Assembly: GCA_015233705.1 (NCBI GenBank) | Contig: JADFXE010000077.1 | Coordinates: 1 to 5,932, forward strand | Direction of reading: 5' to 3' | Length of the DNA: 5,932 nucleotides | Source of the DNA: Candidatus Omnitrophota bacterium | GTDB taxonomy: Bacteria; Omnitrophota; Koll11; Zapsychrales; Fredricksoniimonadaceae | Shown here: piece after piece, positions 1 to 5,476 of the stretch | Position numbering within the stretch: position 1 is the stretch's first letter | Layout of the letters: every line of letters begins with the position of its first letter | Position numbers and translations under genes: made by a program | The notes under the pieces: generated by a model | The model's database searches: none | What the model was told of the DNA's origin: nothing | What the model saw: only the letters and a program-made list of their open reading frames with translations

Positions 1-60
1 GTCAGCGGACAGCAGTCAGCAGAAGGTCGGCTGACAGCTGACAGCTGATAGCTGACATTT
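1..60. repeat. GCTGACA heptamer array with inverted copies, upstream of aroQ
   Basis: Four tandem heptamers occupy 30-57: GCTGACA, GCTGACA, GCTGATA, GCTGACA, followed by TTT. Reverse-complement copies of the core (GTCAGC) lie at 1-6 and 15-20, so 15-20 can pair with 30-35 around a 9-nt loop, and other pairings are possible. The array ends about 10 nt before the aroQ start codon, so it forms the leader of the visible operon or the tail of a larger repeat that begins left of the window. A degenerate copy appears at 513-529. It may be a genome-wide dispersed repeat or a regulatory hairpin. No run of T follows the hairpin that would make it a convincing intrinsic terminator. Confidence 0.75.
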
Positions 61-70
61 GAGGTGACCT

Positions 71-508
71 ATGAAGAAGATATTAGTTATCCACGGCCCC
101 AACCTTAACCTGCTCGGCCAGCGGGAGACGTCGATCTACGGCGCGACAACGCTGGATGAGATCAACCAGAAGCTGTCCAAGCTGGCCAAGGAGAATGGCG
201 TTGAGCTGGCTTTCCTGCAGTCCAATCACGAGGGCGATATTGTGGATGCCATCGGTAAGTCGGCGAAGGACGGGTTCAGCGCGATCGTTATCAATCCGGC
301 GGCCTACACCCACACAAGCGTGGCTATCCGTGATGCCGTAGCTGCGGTCGCTGTCCCGACAGTCGAGGTCCATTTGTCGAACATCTACAAGCGTGAAGAA
401 TTTCGGCATCAGTCCATGGTCGCGCCAGCGGCGGTGGGGCAGGTGAGCGGCTTCGGCGTCCAGAGTTATATCCTGGGGCTTATGGCTGCAATCGATTTAA
501 GCAAGTAA
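71..508 (+). CDS. aroQ: type II 3-dehydroquinate dehydratase
   Basis: Cytoplasmic enzyme of the shikimate pathway that dehydrates 3-dehydroquinate to 3-dehydroshikimate. The 145-residue length is normal for the type II family, which forms dodecamers. The N-terminal strand leads into [12 protein letters not shown] (residues 8-19). Arg18 and Tyr23 (in SIYG) match the mobile-loop arginine and the catalytic tyrosine. The substrate-binding segment [10 protein letters not shown] (74-83) contributes Asn75. His101 in VEVHLSN and Arg112 in EEFRHQS match the remaining active-site residues. The ATG at 71 fits the family N-terminus and is preceded by GAGGTG at 61-66. It is the first gene visible in the operon, 35 nt before the peptidase gene. 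Nothing appears damaged. Type I dehydroquinases (AroD) have an unrelated sequence and are excluded. Confidence 0.97.
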   Translation: MKKILVIHGPNLNLLGQRETSIYGATTLDEINQKLSKLAKENGVELAFLQSNHEGDIVDAIGKSAKDGFSAIVINPAAYTHTSVAIRDAVAAVAVPTVEVHLSNIYKREEFRHQSMVAPAAVGQVSGFGVQSYILGLMAAIDLSK

Positions 509-512
509 TCTT

Positions 513-529
513 TCTGACCGCTGACATTT
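513..529. repeat. degenerate copy of the GCTGACA leader repeat
   Basis: Between aroQ and the peptidase gene, TCTGACC and GCTGACA stand in tandem, followed by TTT and TAGG. This parallels the end of the upstream array, where GCTGACA is followed by TTT and GAGG immediately before the aroQ start. The two gene leaders therefore share the pattern GCTGACATTT-(G/T)AGG, with the AGG forming part of each ribosome binding site. This suggests the repeat was copied into both leaders, although chance cannot be excluded for so short a sequence. Confidence 0.5.
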
Positions 530-543
530 TAGGATCGAGCGTA

Positions 544-1596
544 ATGCTGACCCGTATTTCCCGTCTTAGAGCGTCATTTCCCCAACTTAAGATCAATGCC
601 CTTCTGGTCACGGATGACATTAATATCCGTTATCTGATCGGATTTCCCGCAGCCGATTCCTGGCTTCTCGTTACGCAGAGGAAGGCATTTTACGTCACTG
701 ATTTCCGGTATACCCTGGAGGCCAGAAAGGGCTTGCCGGAAAGAATCGAGGTCGTTCAGGCCAAAGGAACGCTTTTGGAGGCGGTCATTGATCTGGCCAA
801 GAAGGAGAAGGTTCGCCATTTGGGCCTAGATGAGTGGCATGTGACGCTTCAGCAGTTCAGGCGGCTGAAGACTTTGGCTGGACGGTCGCTTGGTTTTAAG
901 CCAGCGGATAACGTGATCGAGGCCCTCCGCTCGGTCAAGTCTCCTGATGAGATCGCGCTTATTCGTAAGGCCATTAAGATCAATCTGGCCGGATTCCGTT
1001 ATATCCAGCGGTTTATCAAGCCCGGTGTCACGGAAAAGGTGCTTCTCTATAAGCTGGAAGACTTTATCCGCAGCCAGGGGGTTGGCTTTGCCTTTTCGCC
1101 GATCATCGCCTCAGGCCCCAATTCAGCCCTGCCGCATGCCCAAGTCACAGAGCGAAAACTCCGTCAGGGAGAGCCACTTCTGATTGACCTGGGAATCAGG
1201 TTAAATGGTTATAACTCCGACTTGACACGTATGTTCTTTTTGGGTAGAATGCCGACCTCTTTGGGGAAAGTTCTTTCTCTGATCAAGGCGTCTCAGCGTG
1301 AGGCAGTCAAAGTCATCCGCCCTGGTGTAGCAGCCAAGGCGGTTGATGCGGCTTCCCGCAGTTTCCTTGAAAAGCATGGTTTAGCCAGGCATTTTGGCCA
1401 TTCTTTGGGTCATGGAGTAGGGATGGATGTCCATGAAGGGCCTAGGCTTTCAGAGAAAAGTGGAGCGATACTCCAGGAAAACATGGTCGTTACCATAGAG
1501 CCAGGGGTTTACTTTCCCGGGAAATATGGTGTCCGGCAGGAAGAAATGGTGTTAGTAACCAAAACAGGGTGTGAGGTATTAAGTGATCACAATTAA
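544..1596 (+). CDS. pepP: Xaa-Pro aminopeptidase (M24B family)
   Basis: Dinuclear-metal peptidase expected to remove N-terminal residues that precede proline in peptides, acting in the cytoplasm. At 350 residues it matches the short YpdF/YqhT-type Xaa-Pro peptidases. Residues 1-130 form a creatinase-like N-terminal domain, followed by the pita-bread catalytic domain. The five metal ligands are visible: Asp215 (LIDLG), Asp226 (NSDLTR), His290 (LGHGVG), Glu319 (TIEPG) and Glu333 (VRQEE). The HE pair in DVHEGP is also present. The ATG at 544 has AGGA about 9 nt upstream. The 3' end overlaps efp by 14 nt, and the ribosome binding site of efp lies inside this gene. The symbol pepP is used loosely, since members of this family are also named pepQ, ypdF or yqhT. 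Its neighbourhood with efp, a proline-related translation factor, is a conserved arrangement. Confidence 0.93.
   Translation: MLTRISRLRASFPQLKINALLVTDDINIRYLIGFPAADSWLLVTQRKAFYVTDFRYTLEARKGLPERIEVVQAKGTLLEAVIDLAKKEKVRHLGLDEWHVTLQQFRRLKTLAGRSLGFKPADNVIEALRSVKSPDEIALIRKAIKINLAGFRYIQRFIKPGVTEKVLLYKLEDFIRSQGVGFAFSPIIASGPNSALPHAQVTERKLRQGEPLLIDLGIRLNGYNSDLTRMFFLGRMPTSLGKVLSLIKASQREAVKVIRPGVAAKAVDAASRSFLEKHGLARHFGHSLGHGVGMDVHEGPRLSEKSGAILQENMVVTIEPGVYFPGKYGVRQEEMVLVTKTGCEVLSDHN
1573..1577 (+). promoter_or_regulatory. ribosome binding site that sets the efp GTG start
   Basis: GAGGT lies 5 nt before the GTG at 1583, inside the last codons of the peptidase gene. The next in-frame ATG (1613) would remove the first ten residues, which form the conserved first strand of EF-P, and it has no comparable upstream motif. 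This supports the GTG. Confidence 0.75.
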
Positions 1597-2146
1597 TGAA
1601 GTAGCAAAGGGCATGGCCCTTATGGTCGATGGAGACATTTGGACCATCGTGGATTTCAATCATGTGAAGCCCCCCAAGGGCAGCGCGTTTGTTCGCATTA
1701 AGTTGAGGAATCTTAAGTCATCCAACGTTATTGAGCGGACTTACCGCTCGGCTGAAACTCTGGAAGATGTTCCTCTGGAGGAGCGCCGCATGCAATTTTC
1801 CTACACGAGTGGGGATACATATCATTTTATGTGCCAGGAGACCTACGAAGAGGTGGCCATTTCCCGGGAATTCCTGGGGGATAAGGTCGAGTACCTCATG
1901 GATAATCAGGAAGTCACGGGCTACGTCTTTGAGGACAAGGTCCTCAAGGTCGAGCTGCCTAATTTCATCATCGCCAAGATCGTGGAGGCCGCTCCCGGCG
2001 TCAAGGGGGATTCCTCCAAGACCGACAGCAAGCCGGCCAAGATCGAATCCGGTGCGAGCGTCATGATCCCGCTTTTTATTGAAGTCGGTGAAACGGTGAA
2101 GATCGATACCAGAAATGGTCAGTACGTCGAAAGGGTGAAACAATGA
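1583..2146 (+). CDS. efp: translation elongation factor P
   Basis: EF-P binds between the ribosomal P and E sites and relieves stalling at consecutive prolines. The 187 residues cover the three beta-barrel domains: a KOW-like domain I (about 1-65), an OB-like domain II (about 66-128) and a C-terminal domain III with the family signature around PGVKGD and the ending IDTRNGQYVERV. The GTG start gives an N-terminus (ITINEVAKGM) that aligns with the EF-P family. The conserved loop that normally reads PGKG is KPPKGSAF here. Lys32 sits where E. coli carries the beta-lysylated Lys34, and the preceding Gly is replaced by Pro31. No modification gene (epmA, epmB, earP) is present in the window. The gene overlaps the peptidase gene by 14 nt and accB by 4 nt (ATGA), so coupled translation is likely. 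Confidence 0.96.
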   Translation: MITINEVAKGMALMVDGDIWTIVDFNHVKPPKGSAFVRIKLRNLKSSNVIERTYRSAETLEDVPLEERRMQFSYTSGDTYHFMCQETYEEVAISREFLGDKVEYLMDNQEVTGYVFEDKVLKVELPNFIIAKIVEAAPGVKGDSSKTDSKPAKIESGASVMIPLFIEVGETVKIDTRNGQYVERVKQ

Positions 2147-2616
2147 ACCTGAAAGAACTCAAGGAAATGGTCGAGCTCATGAACGAGAACGGCCTGACCG
2201 AGCTTGAGGTCGAGCGCGATGGCATGAAGATCAGGCTCAAGAAGGCTGCGGATAACACCGTGAGCGTCCAGCCGGTCTCCTACGCGTTGCCGACCATCCC
2301 GGCCGTCGCGCTCAGAGGCGCTGCGCCGGCCGCCGCGCCCGCGGCAGCCCCGGTTGCCGAGGACAAGGGGAACCTTAAAGATGTCAAGTCGCCCATGGTG
2401 GGCACATTCTACCGCGCGCCGTCGCCTGAGGCCGCGCCGTTCATCGAGATCGGCCAGACCGTTGAGGTGGGCCAGGTCGTCTGTATCGTTGAGGCGATGA
2501 AGCTCATGAACGAGATCAAGAGCGAGGTTCGGGGCAAGATTGTCGAGATCTGCGTTGATAACGCGGAGCCGGTCGAGTTCGGCCAGCCGCTGTTCCGCGT
2601 CGATCCGTTGAAATAA
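2143..2616 (+). CDS. accB: biotin carboxyl carrier protein of acetyl-CoA carboxylase
   Basis: This protein carries biotin between biotin carboxylase and carboxyltransferase in the first committed step of fatty-acid synthesis. Residues 1-35 form the usual N-terminal helix and strand ([16 protein letters not shown]). Residues about 40-75 form a Pro/Ala-rich flexible linker with [11 protein letters not shown]. Residues 80-157 form the biotinyl domain, including the thumb-like region [18 protein letters not shown]. Biotinylation is expected at Lys120 in EAMKLMNE. The 157-residue length is normal. The ATG overlaps the efp stop as ATGA, with AAGGG at 2131-2135 as its ribosome binding site. It lies 29 nt upstream of the accC-derived ORF, as in most bacteria. 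The gene itself is intact, but its usual partner accC is truncated here. Confidence 0.97.
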   Translation: MNLKELKEMVELMNENGLTELEVERDGMKIRLKKAADNTVSVQPVSYALPTIPAVALRGAAPAAAPAAAPVAEDKGNLKDVKSPMVGTFYRAPSPEAAPFIEIGQTVEVGQVVCIVEAMKLMNEIKSEVRGKIVEICVDNAEPVEFGQPLFRVDPLK

Positions 2617-2645
2617 TAACTTCCGAAGAGCGAAGGCAGATACCT

Positions 2646-4190
2646 ATGTTCTCAAAGATCCTGATCGCCAACCGCGGTGAGATCGCTTTAAGGATCATCC
2701 GCGCCTGCAAAGAGCTCGGCATCCTGACCGTGGCTGTCTATTCTGAAGCTGACCGCGACAGCCTGCACGTCCGTTCTGCGGATGAGGCGGTCACCAGCGC
2801 TGAGAGTTATCTGAACATCCCGGCCATCATCTCCGCGGCCGAGATCACGGACGTCGAGGCCATCCATCCGGGATATGGTTTTCTGTCCGAGAATGCGCAT
2901 TTCGCCGAGATCTGCGAATCGTGCAAGATCCATTTTATCGGCCCCACGCCGCAGACCATTCGCCTGATGGGCGACAAGATCACGGCCAAGGACACGGCGC
3001 GCAAGGCCGGCGTTCCTTTGACACCGGGAGGTAAGGGCGTTATCAGGTCACCGGAAGAGGCCTTGGCGATCGCCAAGCAGATCAAGTATCCGGTCATCAT
3101 CAAGGCGACCGCCGGTGGCGGCGGCAAGGGCATGCGCGTCTGCCACAATGACGTGACGCTGTTAAGTTCCCTCAAGCTCGCTCAGAGCGAGGCGGAGGCG
3201 AACTTCAAGAATCCGGATGTTTACATCGAGAAATATATTACTGACCCGCGCCATGTGGAGTTCCAGATCCTGGCTGATTATCATGGCAATATTATTCATC
3301 TTGGCGAGCGCGATTGCTCGATCCAGCGCCGTCATCAGAAGTTGATTGAAGAATCTCCTTCGCCGGCTTTGAACGAGAAGTTGCGCAAGAAGATGGGTGA
3401 GGCTGCGGTCAAGTGCGCCAAGGCGGCTAACTACCGCGGCGTCGGCACGGTTGAGTTCCTGCTCGACAAGAGCGGTGAGTTCTTTTTCATGGAGATGAAC
3501 ACTCGTATTCAGGTCGAGCATCCGGTGACCGAGCTGGTCTCGGGTCTTGATCTTATCAAGGAACAGATCAGGGCCGCGCAGGGCGAGAAATTGAAGATCA
3601 AACAGGAAGACGTGAAGCTTTCTGGCCATGCCATCGAGTGCCGCATCAACGCTGAGGATCCCAACAATAATTTTATTCCCTGCCCCGGCTGGATCGCGGC
3701 AGAGTCAGGGCTCGCGGGCGGCGCGGATATTATCATCATTCCTGAATTTAAGGCGGATTTGCATAAAGTGTGCGAAGCCCTCAAGGCCCGTCACCGCCGG
3801 GGAAAATCTTTCAGTATCGTCGTGATCTCGGAAGGCGCCCAGGTCGATATGCCCGGGATCTATCAGGAGAGCCGCGAGAAGCGCCGCTTTGGCAGTATCA
3901 GCGAGCGGCTGGCCAAGGCCATTGAGGATGAGACCGGTTACGAGACGCGCGTGAGCGTCCTGGGATATATTCAGCGCGGCGGGGCACCGACGGCGTTCGA
4001 CCGCATTCTGGGTACCCGGTTCGGCGTCAAGGCGGTCGAGCTGGTTCGTGACGGCAAGTTTGGCAAGATGGTTAGTTACCAGAATAACCGCATCAAGTAT
4101 TGTGATCTTGAAGAGGCCGTGAAGCAGCGCAAGAAGGTCGAGCAGGACCTTTTTCAGATCGCCAAGGTCTTTACGGCAGACCAGGAATAA
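2646..4190 (+). CDS. accC: chimeric ORF: biotin carboxylase N-terminal ~3/4 fused in frame to 6-phosphofructokinase C-terminal half
   Basis: Residues 1-347 are biotin carboxylase, the ATP-dependent enzyme that carboxylates the biotin on AccB. They show [27 protein letters not shown], the glycine-rich ATP loop [11 protein letters not shown], and QRRHQK with Lys232. Glu270, Glu283, Asn285, Arg287 and Glu291 match the metal and catalytic residues ([11 protein letters not shown]), and Arg333 lies in CRINAEDP. After FIPCPG the expected continuation (K-I plus ~100 residues closing the C domain and dimer interface) is absent. From Trp349 to the end the sequence is a PfkA-family phosphofructokinase: [25 protein letters not shown] (Glu396) and [14 protein letters not shown] (Arg435, Arg444). 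There is no stop, frameshift or linker at the switch. Each enzyme lacks essential parts, so neither activity is expected unless the halves behave in an unknown way. A deletion fusing neighbouring genes or an assembly misjoin are the leading explanations. Confidence 0.93.
   Translation: MFSKILIANRGEIALRIIRACKELGILTVAVYSEADRDSLHVRSADEAVTSAESYLNIPAIISAAEITDVEAIHPGYGFLSENAHFAEICESCKIHFIGPTPQTIRLMGDKITAKDTARKAGVPLTPGGKGVIRSPEEALAIAKQIKYPVIIKATAGGGGKGMRVCHNDVTLLSSLKLAQSEAEANFKNPDVYIEKYITDPRHVEFQILADYHGNIIHLGERDCSIQRRHQKLIEESPSPALNEKLRKKMGEAAVKCAKAANYRGVGTVEFLLDKSGEFFFMEMNTRIQVEHPVTELVSGLDLIKEQIRAAQGEKLKIKQEDVKLSGHAIECRINAEDPNNNFIPCPGWIAAESGLAGGADIIIIPEFKADLHKVCEALKARHRRGKSFSIVVISEGAQVDMPGIYQESREKRRFGSISERLAKAIEDETGYETRVSVLGYIQRGGAPTAFDRILGTRFGVKAVELVRDGKFGKMVSYQNNRIKYCDLEEAVKQRKKVEQDLFQIAKVFTADQE
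3684..3692 (+). other. accC / pfkA fusion junction
   Basis: AccC homology ends in ...F-I-P-C-P-G (residues 343-348) and PFK homology begins at ...G-W-I-A-A-E-S-G. In complete homologues AccC reads PSPG-KI and PFK reads (D)CG-WIA, so the glycine codon GGC at 3687-3689 could belong to either gene. The breakpoint is therefore at or within a few bases of this codon. A shared GGC, perhaps with a nearby TGC, would be short microhomology. The breakpoint preserves reading frame exactly. Confidence 0.85.
3687..4190 (+). pseudogene. pfkA: 6-phosphofructokinase, C-terminal half only (part of the chimeric ORF)
   Basis: This is the second part of the chimeric reading frame. An intact enzyme phosphorylates fructose 6-phosphate to the 1,6-bisphosphate in glycolysis. 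The stretch keeps the second half of the fold: the helix and strand [13 protein letters not shown], the substrate-binding glutamate in VISEG, the IQRGG loop with TAFDR, and the closing [13 protein letters not shown] segment. Missing are the first ~170-180 residues typical of the family, namely the N-terminal GG phosphate-donor loop, the TIDND-type catalytic aspartate motif and the MGR segment. Tyr441 stands where E. coli PfkA has substrate-binding His249. It could not work alone. Codon choice looks similar by eye to the AccC part, so both halves plausibly come from one genome. Confidence 0.85.
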
Positions 4191-4191
4191 T

Positions 4192-4761
4192 ATGAAAGAC
4201 CGCATCCACGCGATCATTGCCGAGTCCATTAACGTCAAACGGGCGGCTTTGGACAAGAACCTTGATGCCGTCGTTAAGGCGGCGAGTGTTGTCATTGCCT
4301 GTTACCGGAATGGCGGCAAGGTTCTGTTGTGCGGCAACGGCGGATCTGCTGCGGACAGTCAGCATATCGCGGCCGAGTTCATCGGCCGTTTCCAGAAAGA
4401 GCGCCGGGCCCTGGCGGCCATTGCGCTCACCACCGACACATCCATCCTTACTTCCCTGGCCAATGATTACAGTTATGACCTTGTCTTTGCCCGTCAGGTG
4501 GAAGCCCTCGGGCAGAAGGGGGACATCCTCATCGGCATTTCGACCAGCGGCAAGTCAGCCAATGTCCTGAAGGCGATCGAGAAGGCCAAGGCGCAGGGCC
4601 TGACCACGGTCGCCTTTACCGGCGGCGACGGCGGGCCAATGGCCCAGGCTGCTGACATCGCGGTCATTGTTCCCTCCAAGGTCACGGCCCGGATCCAGGA
4701 ATCCCACATTGCCCTGTTCCATGCGCTCTGCGAGGTCGTGGAGAACGCGTTTGCGGGTTAA
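4192..4761 (+). CDS. gmhA: sedoheptulose-7-phosphate isomerase (SIS domain)
   Basis: GmhA converts sedoheptulose 7-phosphate to D-glycero-manno-heptose 7-phosphate, the first step toward ADP-heptose for LPS core or S-layer glycans. The 189 residues form a single SIS domain with a family N-terminal helix. Visible motifs are CGNGGSAADSQHIAAEFIGRF (residues 47-67) and GISTSGKSANV with its phosphate-binding serines. The C-terminal helix has RIQESHIALFHALCEVVE. His58, Glu62, Gln169 and His177 match the zinc and catalytic positions of E. coli GmhA (His61, Glu65, Gln172, His180). The start lies one base after the stop of the chimeric ORF, and its AGGA (4183-4186) is inside that ORF, so the genes are co-transcribed and probably coupled. 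DiaA-like SIS proteins are relatives, but the active-site set favours GmhA. Confidence 0.92.
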   Translation: MKDRIHAIIAESINVKRAALDKNLDAVVKAASVVIACYRNGGKVLLCGNGGSAADSQHIAAEFIGRFQKERRALAAIALTTDTSILTSLANDYSYDLVFARQVEALGQKGDILIGISTSGKSANVLKAIEKAKAQGLTTVAFTGGDGGPMAQAADIAVIVPSKVTARIQESHIALFHALCEVVENAFAG

Positions 4762-4805
4762 CAGGGATTCTTCAGGAATTTCTCTTCGGGAAGGGTAATC
4801 TCTCC

Positions 4806-5147
4806 ATGAAAACTATAACAGAGACATTGGAAACTGCAGAATTGCAGGAAATGGCTGGTCGCACTTTCGGCAATATGGTCAAGGCTGTGGTGGATGTGGA
4901 CAGAGAACTCTTGGCGGTTGAGGCAGAACTTCATTCGGATTTGGAAGCCATGCTTTTGGAAGACGGCTCCCGACAGAAGGACCTTTGGGGCATCAACTTG
5001 TATCCGGAGATGTTGGGGGATGATTTCGTCGAGTTTGATTCCATGATCAACATGCGTCCTTCCCAGGGCAACAGAAGCCGGGGAGTGGAGGATGGGGGTT
5101 TGCGCAAAAAGATCATTGAGATTGTTGCCAGGAGGGTCAGGCGGTGA
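4806..5147 (+). CDS. DUF5674 family protein, function unknown
   Basis: A soluble 113-residue protein of the DUF5674 type, recognised from its pattern: an N-terminal helix (AGRTFGNMVKAVVDVDREL), a central acidic stretch (LHSDLEAMLLEDGS), the strongly conserved DLWGINLYPE (about residues 59-68), and EFDSMINMRPSQGNRSRGVED (about 77-97) followed by a basic helical tail (IIEIVARRVRR). There is no signal peptide or membrane segment. The ATG is preceded by GGGAAGGG at 4788-4795. It follows gmhA after a 44-nt gap, which contains no clear terminator. The 3' end overlaps the next gene as GTGA. A small acidic protein coupled to a second small protein is reminiscent of toxin-antitoxin layouts, but nothing here shows toxin activity. 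The family name is from memory. The reading frame itself is secure. Confidence 0.8.
   Translation: MKTITETLETAELQEMAGRTFGNMVKAVVDVDRELLAVEAELHSDLEAMLLEDGSRQKDLWGINLYPEMLGDDFVEFDSMINMRPSQGNRSRGVEDGGLRKKIIEIVARRVRR
5130..5136 (+). promoter_or_regulatory. strong ribosome binding site for the GTG-started gene at 5144
   Basis: AGGAGGG lies 7 nt upstream of GTG 5144 and is the strongest Shine-Dalgarno match in the window. It sits inside the end of the DUF5674-like gene and supports the overlapping GTG start. Confidence 0.8.
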
Positions 5148-5476
5148 ATCTCCAGCACAAGGAACTTGCTGCCGGGCGTTGGGCTGCGTTGCCCTTTGTT
5201 GAGCAGATGGCGAACATTGGCAGCGAGGTCGAGCGCGCCATTAACTGGAAGGCAAAGCAGAATTCTGACTACTCCCGGAAGGCCTTTGATCGTTCTCTGG
5301 AATTGCTGGATTTGACTTTGGACTCCGTGAAAGGCTTTGCCCGGCTCAAGGAAGTCGCGCGACTGCGTGAGGCAGTGGCGGATTATTTCGCGGGGACCAA
5401 CGAGGCCGGGTTGACGGATGAGTCGCTGAAGAAATACTTCTTCCATTTCACCTTTGCCGCCCGCAAGGGTCGGTGA
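5144..5476 (+). CDS. conserved small protein of unknown function, partner of the DUF5674-like gene
   Basis: I recognise no named function. The 110-residue product appears soluble and mostly helical, with no signal peptide or membrane segment. Its recognisable pattern is GRWAALPFVEQMANIGSEVER (about residues 10-30), then a helix KAFDRSLELLDLTLDS, then RLKEVARLREAVADYFAG, and an aromatic-rich end (KKYFFHFTFAARKGR). I recall similar proteins in uncultivated bacterial genomes, sometimes beside DUF5674 genes, but this is memory and not a search. The GTG start overlaps the preceding stop as GTGA and has a near-perfect AGGAGGG upstream. Its own stop overlaps the following GTG in the same way. This tight linkage implies the three products are made together, though it does not give the function. 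Confidence 0.82.
   Translation: MNLQHKELAAGRWAALPFVEQMANIGSEVERAINWKAKQNSDYSRKAFDRSLELLDLTLDSVKGFARLKEVARLREAVADYFAGTNEAGLTDESLKKYFFHFTFAARKGR

Noticed and set aside
15..35. Hairpin upstream of aroQ as an intrinsic terminator
   Set aside because: The stem is six pairs (GTCAGC/GCTGAC) and is followed by more repeat units, not a T-run, so termination is not supported.
3162..3629. A 155-codon minus-strand ORF inside the accC part
   Set aside because: It is antisense to strongly conserved biotin carboxylase motifs and shows no protein family features.
3660..3720. A frameshift or sequencing error as the cause of the AccC-to-PFK switch
   Set aside because: Frame is continuous across the join and PFK homology does not resume in another frame upstream. 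The missing AccC C-terminus and PFK N-terminus are absent in all frames here, so a simple indel cannot explain it.
3705..4295. A 196-codon minus-strand ORF over the PFK half and the start of gmhA
   Set aside because: It lies opposite well-supported coding sequence and spans two genes. It has no recognisable motif and is an antisense shadow typical of GC-rich codon usage.
4762..4805. Possible terminator in the gap between gmhA and the DUF5674-like gene (CTTCGGGAAG)
   Set aside because: The stem is only three pairs and no T-run follows. It is better read as a weak fold around the GGGAAGGG ribosome binding site.
4931..5446. A 171-codon minus-strand ORF opposite the two small genes
   Set aside because: The + strand genes here have conserved motifs, good ribosome binding sites and coupled starts. 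The antisense product has none of these.
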